From DATKDU01 sp035512595 (GTDB lineage: Bacteria; Planctomycetota; Planctomycetia; Pirellulales; Pirellulaceae), in assembly GCA_035512595.1 (NCBI GenBank), contig DATKDU010000359.1, forward strand, positions 1-7,471: 7,471 nucleotides of DNA, written 5' to 3'. Position numbers and translations under genes: made by a program. Positions 1-5,245 of the stretch are shown piece by piece (the stretch's first letter is position 1; the number at the start of each line of letters is the position of its first letter). Below the pieces are notes generated by a model that made no database searches, was not told the DNA's origin, and was given only the letters and a program-made list of their open reading frames with translations.

Positions 1-511
1 GTTCGGCCGACAGTGCCTCCTCGCGCGGCGGCTTGTCGAGCGCGGGGTGCGGTTCATTGAGTTGACGTGCCCGAATGTCGGCCACGATCGCTGGGATCAG
101 CACAGCAATCTGGCCAAGGGGCACGAGGACAACGCCCGCGCTGTCGATCAGCCGATCGCGGGCCTCTTGGCCGATCTCAAGCAGCGGGGCCTCTTGAATG
201 AGACGCTCGTCGTCTGGTCCGGCGAGTTTGGCCGCACGCCGTTTGCCCAAGGCTCCGATGGCCGCGACCACAACCCGTTCGGCTTCTCGCTGTGGCTGGC
301 CGGCGGCGGCGTGAAAGGGGGGACGACTTACGGCCAGACCGACGAGTACGGCTACAAGGTGGTCGAGAACAAAGCCGAGATCCACGACCTGCACGCCACG
401 ATGCTGCACCTGCTGGGCCTCGATCACACGCGAGTCACTTTCCGCTTCTCTGGCCGCGACATGCGGCTGACCGACGTACACGGGCATGTGATCAAGGAGA
501 TTCTGGCGTGA
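1..511 (+). CDS. DUF1501 family protein, C-terminal part (5' end outside window)
   Basis: The reading frame is open from base 2 to the TGA at 509-511, giving 169 residues, so the gene starts upstream. Translation from base 2 gives FGRQCLLARRLVERGVRFIE, the usual middle of DUF1501 proteins, so the GTG at 47 is internal and not a start. Further on come a D/H-rich stretch (WDQHSN, then GHEDNARAVDQ), the signature GEFGRTP (221-241), the segment LAGGGVKGGTTYGQTDEYG, and the terminal HDLHATMLHLLGLDH followed by VIKEILA. DUF1501 proteins are abundant in planctomycetes, often next to cytochrome/DUF1549/DUF1553 genes, and are assigned (from memory) to the alkaline-phosphatase-like superfamily; their substrates are not established. 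Family assignment is firm and function is not. A second, non-identical DUF1501 gene follows 324 bases downstream on the same strand. Confidence 0.93.
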   Translation, partial: FGRQCLLARRLVERGVRFIELTCPNVGHDRWDQHSNLAKGHEDNARAVDQPIAGLLADLKQRGLLNETLVVWSGEFGRTPFAQGSDGRDHNPFGFSLWLAGGGVKGGTTYGQTDEYGYKVVENKAEIHDLHATMLHLLGLDHTRVTFRFSGRDMRLTDVHGHVIKEILA

Positions 512-803
512 TGTTAATTGTCCAAAAAGGGCGTGTTGGAATTGCGCGTGCAGAAGATTCGCCGAGCCCGTCAGTGGCGGCAATCACGTCGCCATCGTCG
601 AGACCGAGGTGCAGTCGTTCCCCCCACGTGCCCCAGCTTCAAGCGACCGGAGCCGGCATAGCGATCGCGATCGAAGACGAAACCGGTTGGCGCACCAAAG
701 GCTCTGCCGTCAAGGATTGGATCGCCTCCATGCGGGCGGCCTAACTTGGGCCAATGGGGACAAGTTTTCCAAATTCTGACGTGCATCTTTTCTCCCCACC
801 GGC

Positions 804-809
804 TAGAAT
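804..809 (+). promoter_or_regulatory. possible -10 box (TAGAAT)
   Basis: TAGAAT matches the sigma-70 -10 consensus at five of six bases and lies 26 bases before the ATG at 836, which would leave a short leader containing the Shine-Dalgarno sequence. No acceptable -35 box stands 16-19 bases upstream, so this is a weak call. Confidence 0.25.
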
Positions 810-823
810 CAACGCCTACTTAT

Positions 824-830
824 GGGAGAG
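824..830 (+). promoter_or_regulatory. Shine-Dalgarno sequence GGGAGAG that fixes the start at 836
   Basis: GGGAGAG ends five bases before the ATG at 836. The open frame extends upstream to 746, but only this ATG has a ribosome-binding site and places the twin-arginine motif at the usual distance from the N-terminus. Confidence 0.7.
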
Positions 831-835
831 TCCCG

Positions 836-2257
836 ATGAAATCGCACGTGAACGCCGACCACCAGCCATCTGAATTTGTTTCCCGACGCCGATTTTTGCA
901 GGCCGCGGGCGCTTGCGCATTGCCGCTCTCGCTGCCGGGGACGGTCGCGGCCGAAGTCGATGCGCAGCAGGGACTGGGCAAGGGGGCTGCGGAGCGGTCG
1001 TGCATCTTCATCCTGCTCTGCGGCGGGCCGAGCCACCTCGATACGTGGGATCTCAAGCCCGATGCGCCCGATACGATTCGCGGGCCTTACAAGCCGATTG
1101 CCACCAGCGTTCCCGGCATGCGGATCAGCGAGCTGCACACGCGGCTGGCGAAGCTGACGCAGCATTTCACCCTGATCCGGTCGATGACGCACGTCGGCAA
1201 CATCAGCAACCACTTCGACGCCATGCACCACGTGCTGAGCGGGCAGGCGGGCGCGCCGGCCGACTCGCCGTACCTCGGCTCGATCCTGTCGAAAGTCCGG
1301 CCGAGCGAGCGGAGCATTCCGCCCTACGTGTGGCTGATCAAGTGCGTCGGCGATCCGGTCTTTTGCGCGCCCGGCATCGCCAGCGCAGGGCACCTGGGGG
1401 CCAGGCACAGCCCGCTGTTCGTCGGCTCGGCGAGCAATCACGCCGCCATGCCCACGTTCAAAGGGCCCGAAGAGCTGATCGCCACGCTGCCGCCAGACCG
1501 GGTCGCGGAGCGACGGCAATTGCTCGATGGCCTGATCGCCAGCTCGAGCGTCGCCGGCAGCCGCGTGATGAGCGACTGGCAGGACCTGCGCGGCCGGGCG
1601 ATTGAACTGACCAGCGGCTCCGAGGGACGTCTCCCGTTCGAACTCGATCGCGAACCAAAAGCTGTGCGTGACCGTTACGGCATGCACCCGCTGGGACAGA
1701 ATCTACTCCTGGCGCGGCGGCTCGTCGAAGCCGGCGTCGGCTTTGTGACCGTCAACGGCTGGACTGGTCCGGCTCCCGGCGGAGGCGGCGGGCCGCCGGC
1801 TTCGAGCTGGGACATGCACGGCGGCGAAATGGGAATGGGCAACGCCTTCGGCGACGGTTCCTATGGCATGGGCTGGTGCCTGCCTTGTCTCGATGAGGCC
1901 CTCGCTGCCTTGCTTACCGATCTGCACGACCGGGGCATTTTGGAGCGGACGCTCGTCGTGGTCGCGGGGGAATTCGGCCGCACGCCGACGATCAATCAGC
2001 GCGGCGCCAATGCGGGCCGCCAGCACTGGCCCTCGTGCTATACGTCGATTATTGCCGGCGGCGGGACTCGCGGCGGTAGAGTCTACGGCGAGTCGGACAA
2101 GCACGGAGCGTACGTCAAGGACCGGCCGGTCCGCCCGCAGGACCTCGGAGCGACGATCTTCCACTCGATGGGCGTCTCGCTCGACCAGCGCCTGGGGCGC
2201 GACGGCTTCACGCGCCCCGTCTCCACCGGCGAGCCGCTGCTGGAGTTGTTTGGGTAG
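836..2257 (+). CDS. Tat-exported DUF1501 family protein
   Basis: A complete protein of 473 residues, a normal length for DUF1501. The ATG at 836 is chosen over the longer frame because of the Shine-Dalgarno sequence at 824-830 and the signal peptide. The twin-arginine motif SRRRFLQ (residues 16-22) is followed by a hydrophobic stretch and an Ala-rich region ending near residue 40, so export in folded form is expected. Family landmarks in order are CGGPSHLDTWD (62-72), RSMTH, WDMHGG (from 325), GEFGRTP (378-384), GRQHWP (394-399), and a terminal RPQDLGATIFHSMG. The Asp and His residues in these motifs are plausible metal ligands if the alkaline-phosphatase-like fold assignment holds, but that is inference. 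A Gly/Pro-rich insert (GPAPGGGGGPP) precedes WDMH, and a Met/Gly-rich stretch follows it. The gene is paralogous to the partial gene upstream but clearly diverged. The next gene begins 40 bases after the stop, so co-transcription is possible. Confidence 0.95.
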   Translation: MKSHVNADHQPSEFVSRRRFLQAAGACALPLSLPGTVAAEVDAQQGLGKGAAERSCIFILLCGGPSHLDTWDLKPDAPDTIRGPYKPIATSVPGMRISELHTRLAKLTQHFTLIRSMTHVGNISNHFDAMHHVLSGQAGAPADSPYLGSILSKVRPSERSIPPYVWLIKCVGDPVFCAPGIASAGHLGARHSPLFVGSASNHAAMPTFKGPEELIATLPPDRVAERRQLLDGLIASSSVAGSRVMSDWQDLRGRAIELTSGSEGRLPFELDREPKAVRDRYGMHPLGQNLLLARRLVEAGVGFVTVNGWTGPAPGGGGGPPASSWDMHGGEMGMGNAFGDGSYGMGWCLPCLDEALAALLTDLHDRGILERTLVVVAGEFGRTPTINQRGANAGRQHWPSCYTSIIAGGGTRGGRVYGESDKHGAYVKDRPVRPQDLGATIFHSMGVSLDQRLGRDGFTRPVSTGEPLLELFG

Positions 2258-2297
2258 GACCGGCATTGCGATTCTTCGGGGGGAACAAACGCAGTTA

Positions 2298-2978
2298 ATG
2301 CAGCGTCCTAGGTCCACGCGACACTCAATTCGCTTGTTGCCATGGTTACTTGTGGTGCTGTGCGGCCTATCCTGCCGCAGCAATGTCGATGAGCCCACAC
2401 GTTCGGTGGCCACGAAAGACGCTCGTCGAGGACTGAAGAAGTACAAGTACCAGTGCTGGGAGGGAGGACCCCACATCGTACTGCCACAGTCGCTCAAAGC
2501 GTCGTGGAATGGCCATCAAATCGGATTCCATCCGCTCGATCCAGCGACCGATTACGGTCGGGCGGCCGCTGTGCCCGGCGATTTCGGACTGATCTCCGTC
2601 GGCGCAGGTCGCGCACTCATTTTGGCGCAGAGTCCCCCGCTGGTGGCTTGGTCTCCGATGTCGTCGGCGGACGCGATTGACCTCTTTATTCTGAAGTCAT
2701 GGTCGGATCAGGATCTGGACCTGTTGATTGATGCCGCATTGGAGAAAGCCGATCTCCAGCACACAGGGGACACGTGGCTGATTCAAGATGACCAACTGGG
2801 CCTGTACTATGCGGGCGATGACCCGCACAAGCCAATTGCCGGGGAGATTACCATTCCATGCCAACATGGCTCCTACGCGCTGTGGACCTACACGCACATC
2901 GAGCCTGGATCGGGTGAAGTCGTCATGATTCGCCTCATTCGGGAAAAAGGAGCTGGCCAGGCAGATAGCGGCACGTAA
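2298..2978 (+). CDS. predicted lipoprotein with Imm21-like immunity domain
   Basis: A protein of 226 residues. The ATG at 2298 is preferred because it gives a clean signal peptide: basic N-terminus (RPRSTRHSIR), hydrophobic core (LLPWLLVVLCGL), then Cys26 in GLSC. The Gly at -3 makes this an atypical lipobox, so a plain signal peptide remains possible. The G-rich stretch at 2278-2283 is a rather distant ribosome-binding site. The mature part has the pattern I associate with the Imm21 family of polymorphic-toxin immunity proteins: GGPHIVLP (56-63), a Trp at 70, DYGRAA (85-90), FGLISVGAGRALIL (96-109), PPLVAW (113-118), and closing strands ITIPCQHGSYALWTYTHIEP with VVMIRLIRE (to 216). The assignment is pattern recognition from memory, not a search. 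If correct, the protein would neutralise a toxin at the envelope. No toxin gene is visible in the window; the preceding gene is DUF1501. Confidence 0.8.
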   Translation: MQRPRSTRHSIRLLPWLLVVLCGLSCRSNVDEPTRSVATKDARRGLKKYKYQCWEGGPHIVLPQSLKASWNGHQIGFHPLDPATDYGRAAAVPGDFGLISVGAGRALILAQSPPLVAWSPMSSADAIDLFILKSWSDQDLDLLIDAALEKADLQHTGDTWLIQDDQLGLYYAGDDPHKPIAGEITIPCQHGSYALWTYTHIEPGSGEVVMIRLIREKGAGQADSGT

Positions 2979-3055
2979 AAAGTGATCGCGATTGGACTGG
3001 CCGACCGTAGGAGGGTCGCCAGGGGATGAGTCCGCCCAAATCAACTGCGACGAAT

Positions 3056-3070
3056 CGAAGTCAAACTTCG
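3056..3070. repeat. small hairpin in the 2979-3143 gap
   Basis: CGAAGT and ACTTCG form a 6-bp stem around a CAA loop between the lipoprotein gene and the DUF6496 gene. No T-run follows, so it is not a standard intrinsic terminator. It could be incidental. Confidence 0.3.
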
Positions 3071-3132
3071 GCCCAAAATCTGCTTGCTGCATCCGGAATG
3101 AGTGCCACGTGATCGGGCACCGCAACTCATCC

Positions 3133-3140
3133 GGAGAAGA
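3133..3140 (+). promoter_or_regulatory. Shine-Dalgarno GGAGAAGA for the DUF6496 gene
   Basis: GGAG sits seven bases before the ATG at 3144. This supports that start over the in-frame ATG at 3102, which would add 14 residues unlike the family. Confidence 0.65.
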
Positions 3141-3143
3141 ATC

Positions 3144-3341
3144 ATGGCCAAGTACGGCAAGAAGGCGCAGGAGAAGGTCAAGCAGGCGATGAAGGAGCGG
3201 AAGGAAGGGACGCTCAAAAGCGGCCGCTCGGGCAAGAAGGTGACCAGCCGCAAGCAGGCGATCGCCATCGGCCTGTCGCAGGCCCGCAAAGCCGGCGGCA
3301 AAGTGCCCGCCAAGAGAAAGTCCGCCAAAAGGAAAAAATAG
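3144..3341 (+). CDS. small basic DUF6496-family protein
   Basis: A 65-residue protein, very rich in Lys and Arg. It begins MAKYGKKAQEKVKQAMKERK, then has the conserved core SGRSGKKVTSRKQAIAIGLS (26-45) followed by QARKAGGKVP, and ends in a Lys/Arg tail (AKRKSAKRKK). This matches the small bacterial proteins grouped as DUF6496, recognised from the SRKQAIAIGLSxARKAG signature. Molecular function is not known. The charge and the Lys/Ala/Pro tail suggest nucleic-acid binding, which is inference only. The protein is complete and has a good Shine-Dalgarno sequence. It stands alone, 165 bases after the lipoprotein gene and 130 bases before the next gene, so it probably has its own promoter, although none is obvious. 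Confidence 0.85.
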   Translation: MAKYGKKAQEKVKQAMKERKEGTLKSGRSGKKVTSRKQAIAIGLSQARKAGGKVPAKRKSAKRKK

Positions 3342-3419
3342 CGACAAAACGGTGCGCGCCGGCAAAAGTGCCGCAAGATCTGGCCGGCCGGGGCGAATGT
3401 TTGGAGGGCGCGTGCGTTA

Positions 3420-3435
3420 GCGGTTTTTCAACCGC
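3420..3435. repeat. GCGGTT/AACCGC hairpin
   Basis: GCGGTT and AACCGC form a 6-bp stem with a TTTC loop, downstream of the DUF6496 gene and 36 bases before the next start. There is no T-run on either strand, so a terminator role is doubtful. Confidence 0.3.
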
Positions 3436-3471
3436 GCGTGCGGCATCGTTTCTTCCGCCGATGCGTGACTC

Positions 3472-4053
3472 ATGGCCGACATGGCTCCAGCTCGCAGACC
3501 GCGTTTTCAGTTTGGTCTGCGGGGCCTCTTGATCTTCGTAACTCTCCTGGCAGTCGCCACCGCCTGGATCGCCTATCTGAACCGCCAGGCGCAGAATCGG
3601 ACCAGGCTGACTGCCGAGCTGGTCCGCAGCGGCATTCTCGTGGACCTGGAAGAACCCAACTGGCTGGGACAACTGGCCAAGAAGTTCGTCCCCAAGCGCG
3701 AGCCTTGGCTTCGCGAGCGATTGGGGCGGGGCTGGCTCGGCTATCCGACCGTGTTCTGCGCTTGGGAATTGAAGGAAGAGCAAGTGCCAGAAACGGCCGA
3801 TCGATTGAAGCGGCTGGGGACGGTGCGCGAGTTTCACTTCCGCCGTGAGCCGCCCGAGGCCGTCGCTACCGCCATGCGTCGCGAGCTGCCGGACATGGAC
3901 GTTCTGACGACGACGAGCGCCATCCGCACGTATTATCAGCGCCGCGTCAGCCAGCCGGTGTTTGCATTTGAAGGGGCGGGCTTTCTGGCCTTGCTGGTGC
4001 TGGGCTTGATCGGGACAGCGGGCTTGATCGTTTGGAAATGGCGGAGGGCGTAG
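3472..4053 (+). CDS. planctomycete-type two-helix membrane protein of unknown function
   Basis: A 193-residue protein. The N-terminal segment RRPRFQFGLRGLLIFVTLLA leads into a transmembrane helix (about residues 17-36). This 'F(S/G)LRxLLIxVTLLAV' beginning is very common in planctomycete membrane proteins. A soluble part (38-165) follows, then a second helix (about 168-189) and a basic end KWRRA. Basic residues before helix 1 and after helix 2 predict both termini in the cytoplasm and the middle outside. Residues 111-144 (RLKRLGTVREFHF, then ELPDMDV) resemble the last unit of planctomycete leucine-rich-repeat proteins, so this may be a reduced relative. Neither ATG (3472 or 3481, the latter removing three residues) has a clear Shine-Dalgarno sequence. 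Function unknown. Confidence 0.8.
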   Translation: MADMAPARRPRFQFGLRGLLIFVTLLAVATAWIAYLNRQAQNRTRLTAELVRSGILVDLEEPNWLGQLAKKFVPKREPWLRERLGRGWLGYPTVFCAWELKEEQVPETADRLKRLGTVREFHFRREPPEAVATAMRRELPDMDVLTTTSAIRTYYQRRVSQPVFAFEGAGFLALLVLGLIGTAGLIVWKWRRA

Positions 4054-4072
4054 CCGAACTCCCATCGTTCGG
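4054..4072. repeat. hairpin directly after the membrane-protein stop codon
   Basis: CCGAAC (4054-4059) and GTTCGG (4067-4072) form a 6-bp stem that starts at the base after the TAG. It lacks a T-tract. GTTCG/CGAAC at 4067-4080 is an alternative, overlapping pairing. It might help end or stabilise the upstream transcript. Confidence 0.3.
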
Positions 4073-4107
4073 GCGCGAACGCCTGCATGCTACATGTTCC
4101 TCGTTCC

Positions 4108-4121
4108 CAGGCTCCTGCCTG
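4108..4121. repeat. CAGGC-TCCT-GCCTG hairpin
   Basis: A 5-bp stem within 'cgttcccaggctcctgcctg'. It looks like a decayed copy of the longer CCCAGGC...GCCTGGG hairpin found at 7174-7197. Confidence 0.45.
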
Positions 4122-4134
4122 CCAGCGCGCTACC

Positions 4135-4151
4135 ACGAGGCTCCGCCTCGT
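4135..4151. repeat. GAGGC hairpin, copy 1
   Basis: ACGAGGC-TCC-GCCTCGT forms a perfect 7-bp stem with a three-base loop. It is the first of three close relatives before 4245. Confidence 0.7.
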
Positions 4152-4197
4152 CGGCGCAATCCTCAGAGCGGGGGGTGGAAGACTGTCCGCACGCCAT

Positions 4198-4212
4198 CGA
4201 GGCGGAGCCTCG
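4198..4212. repeat. GAGGC hairpin, copy 2 (inverted loop)
   Basis: CGAGGC-GGA-GCCTCG has a perfect 6-bp stem. The GGA loop is the reverse complement of the TCC loop of copy 1, so this copy lies in the opposite orientation. Confidence 0.7.
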
Positions 4213-4222
4213 CGTCATTGCA

Positions 4223-4243
4223 TTACGAGGCAGAGCCTCGTAA
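4223..4243. repeat. GAGGC hairpin, copy 3
   Basis: TTACGAGGC (4223-4231) and GCCTCGTAA (4235-4243) form a perfect 9-bp stem around an AGA loop, the longest stem of the three left-hand copies. Confidence 0.7.
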
Positions 4244-4253
4244 CGAGTTACAA

Positions 4254-4280
4254 GGGCCGCGGAGTCTATCTCCGCGGTCC
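4254..4280. repeat. long CCGCGGAG hairpin
   Basis: Positions 4254-4264 pair with 4270-4280. The core is CCGCGGAG/CTCCGCGG and there is one G-T pair, giving an 11-bp stem around TCTAT. No T-tract follows, so it is better read as a dispersed palindromic repeat than as a terminator. Confidence 0.65.
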
Positions 4281-4310
4281 GGCGATGTCCACCCGAAATC
4301 CGCTGCCGCG

Positions 4311-4406
4311 AGCCCCGTTCACGGGGCTTAGCCGTCCTAGGCCCGCCGTTTACGGCGGGTTGACGATGCGAAATAAATGGATTTGGTCAGCCCCGTTTAC
4401 GGGGCT
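4311..4406. repeat. left triplet hairpin unit (H1-H2-H3)
   Basis: Three 18-base hairpins with 7-bp stems and four-base loops: H1 AGCCCCG-TTCA-CGGGGCT (4311-4328), H2 CCCGCCG-TTTA-CGGCGGG (4342-4359), and H3 AGCCCCG-TTTA-CGGGGCT (4389-4406). All loops read TTNA on the + strand. H3 is followed by TTT, so it superficially resembles an intrinsic terminator. The unit is mirrored by the right unit at 4461-4554. Confidence 0.85.
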
Positions 4407-4461
4407 TTTGTTGGCGGCTTCAGCCAGCTTCGCGCCGGCGGCTCAAGCCGAGAAAGGGTAA
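4366..4461 (+). CDS. 31-codon signal-peptide-like reading frame, possibly a gene remnant
   Basis: ATG at 4366 to TAA at 4459-4461. The peptide starts MRNKWIWSAPFTGLLLAASA, continues SFAPAAQA and ends EKG. It has a basic start, a hydrophobic core and an Ala-rich AQA cleavage-like end, i.e. a textbook Sec signal peptide with almost nothing after it. Residues APFTGL inside the hydrophobic core are encoded by hairpin H3, and the last base of the stop codon is the first base of hairpin H4. No good Shine-Dalgarno sequence is seen. It may be the 5' remnant of a secreted-protein gene truncated by the repeat array, or a chance frame. Confidence 0.3.
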   Translation: MRNKWIWSAPFTGLLLAASASFAPAAQAEKG

Positions 4462-4554
4462 GCCCCGTGAACGGGGCTGCGCAGAATCGCAGCGCGCGCT
4501 GGCGTACCCGCCGTCAACGGCGGGCCTAAACGGCAAAGGGCCGTGAACGGCCCT
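4461..4554. repeat. right triplet hairpin unit (H4-H5-H6), inverted
   Basis: H4 AGCCCCG-TGAA-CGGGGCT (4461-4478), H5 CCCGCCG-TCAA-CGGCGGG (4507-4524), and H6 AGGGCCG-TGAA-CGGCCCT (4537-4554). Read on the - strand the loops are TTCA, TTGA and TTCA, i.e. TTNA again, so this unit is an inverted counterpart of 4311-4406. The H5-H6 spacer, reverse-complemented (TTGCCGTTTAGG), matches the H1-H2 spacer (TAGCCGTCCTAGG). H6 differs from H1 at paired stem positions, so pairing is kept. Confidence 0.85.
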
Positions 4555-4604
4555 GCATTGCTCGTCGCTGACGCCTACGCCTTGCCGCCGGGGCCACGTC
4601 TTGC

Positions 4605-4672
4605 CAAAACACCGCATGCGGCTCGTGGGTGATGGAGGGCGTATCCCCGCTTCCCACTGGCGGCGGCCGACA
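4605..4672 (+). repeat. 68-base dispersed repeat, left copy
   Basis: This sequence, beginning CAAAACACCGCATGCGGCTC, recurs inverted at 6877-6944 with 57 of 68 bases identical (ungapped hand alignment). The first 34 bases differ at only two positions and the last 22 at one. The 12 bases between them are divergent. It includes GCTCGTGGGTGATGGAGG and CGGCGGCCGACA. Confidence 0.85.
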
Positions 4673-4716
4673 CTGCCACACTTTTCACTCCTGACATCGC
4701 CACCCGCGGGCGGTCA

Positions 4717-5094
4717 TCAATCTGGCAGCCGCAGAGTCAGGAAGCTGAACCCGCGGTCTGCGATGGCAACCACGCGGATGATGCCCGGCTGGCCGATGGC
4801 GGGTTTCAGCGCCGCCCAGCCCTTGGAGTCGCGGAACAGCGGTTCCAGGTCCGCGTCTGACGCATCGTAGGTGCAACAGGCGGCCATGCCCTGCTGCGCG
4901 CAGTTCGCAATGTACTTCTCAGTTTCGGCCGGGCCGGCAATGTTGGTTGCAATCGCTTTGGCCGTTGGATCGTCCATATCCAACGCCAGGATTACGAACG
5001 GCTCGGATCGTCGCTGGGCCGCGTCAACGGCCGTCAGTTCGATTTGCTCCCGCAGTCGCTTCACCAGTTCCTGCCGTCGTTCGTTGCCTGCCAT
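4717..5094 (-). CDS. hypothetical protein, 125 residues
   Basis: Read right to left from the ATG at 5094-5092 to TGA at 4719-4717, with a second in-frame TGA immediately after. The N-terminal third is a charged helix (NERRQELVKRLREQIEL, residues 4-20). Then come a hydrophobic strand FVILALDMDD (33-42), a Cys cluster (Cys65, Cys73, Cys74) and a C-terminal strand pair IIRVVAIADRGFSFLTLRL (105-123), which suggests a small soluble alpha/beta protein. I recognise no family. The start is not certain: GGGG lies only about five bases upstream, and a longer in-frame start at 5151 lacks a better site. The gene is divergent from the membrane gene at 5246, with 151 bases between the starts, and ends 45 bases inside the left 68-base repeat. 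Confidence 0.65.
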   Translation of the reverse strand: MAGNERRQELVKRLREQIELTAVDAAQRRSEPFVILALDMDDPTAKAIATNIAGPAETEKYIANCAQQGMAACCTYDASDADLEPLFRDSKGWAALKPAIGQPGIIRVVAIADRGFSFLTLRLPD

Positions 5095-5190
5095 GTTAAC
5101 CCCGCATTGGAAGATAGGGCTATTATCAGGAACGTTACGGCTGGCCGCCATCCCAGGAAATAAAACCCTTCTCTCCCGCTCGTCCAGGGA

Positions 5191-5220
5191 TTGGCATTGG
5201 AGGGCTTCGAGGGCTATAAC
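5191..5220 (+). promoter_or_regulatory. sigma-70-like promoter for the 5246 gene
   Basis: TTGGCA (5191-5196) and TATAAC (5215-5220) each match their consensus at five of six bases, with an 18-base spacer. Transcription would begin near 5227, just ahead of the AGGAGA at 5234-5239. Confidence 0.55.
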
Positions 5221-5233
5221 CTGTGCCTTCAAC

Positions 5234-5239
5234 AGGAGA
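5234..5239 (+). promoter_or_regulatory. Shine-Dalgarno AGGAGA selecting a GTG start
   Basis: AGGAGA ends six bases before the GTG at 5246. The open frame runs upstream to 4871, but that part overlaps the opposite-strand gene and has no such site. Confidence 0.75.
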
Positions 5240-5245
5240 CACGCC

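Larger units (their letters stand above)
512..835. other. intergenic gap between the two DUF1501 genes
   Basis: These 324 bases contain no gene I can support. A + frame of 77 codons begins with an ATG at 511-513 that overlaps the upstream stop (TGATG) and ends at 744. An AAGGAGA lies at 494-500, but it is part of the conserved C-terminal codons of the upstream gene. The predicted peptide is rich in Ser, Pro and Arg and resembles no family I know. A 71-codon - strand frame (786 to 571) is equally unconvincing. The right end holds the leader of the next gene. Confidence 0.5.

Noticed and set aside
661..668. GCGATCGC palindrome as a regulatory or HIP1-like site
   Set aside because: A single copy in a GC-rich window carries no weight.
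511..744. 77-codon frame whose ATG overlaps the stop of the first DUF1501 gene (TGATG)
   Set aside because: The overlap and the AAGGAGA upstream look like translational coupling, but the AAGGAGA is part of the conserved C-terminal codons of the first gene. The product is Ser/Pro/Arg-rich with no recognisable fold.
571..786. 71-codon - strand frame in the gap between the DUF1501 genes
   Set aside because: No ribosome-binding site, no recognisable motif, and its start overlaps the leader region of the next gene.
809..1687. 292-codon - strand frame opposite the second DUF1501 gene
   Set aside because: It is antisense to a convincing conserved gene. Long antisense frames are expected at this GC content, and the product is Arg/Ala-rich without motifs.
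3214..4065. 283-codon - strand frame opposite the DUF6496 and membrane-protein genes
   Set aside because: It runs antisense through two genes with recognisable products and across their intergenic gap, which indicates a chance frame.
4389..4409. H3 hairpin plus TTTT read as an intrinsic terminator
   Set aside because: The same stem occurs at H1 and H4 without a comparable T-run, and no real gene ends just upstream. It is one member of a repeat array.
4311..4554. CRISPR array
   Set aside because: The repeats are self-palindromic hairpins of three stem types, in two orientations, with irregular short spacers. There are no cas genes.
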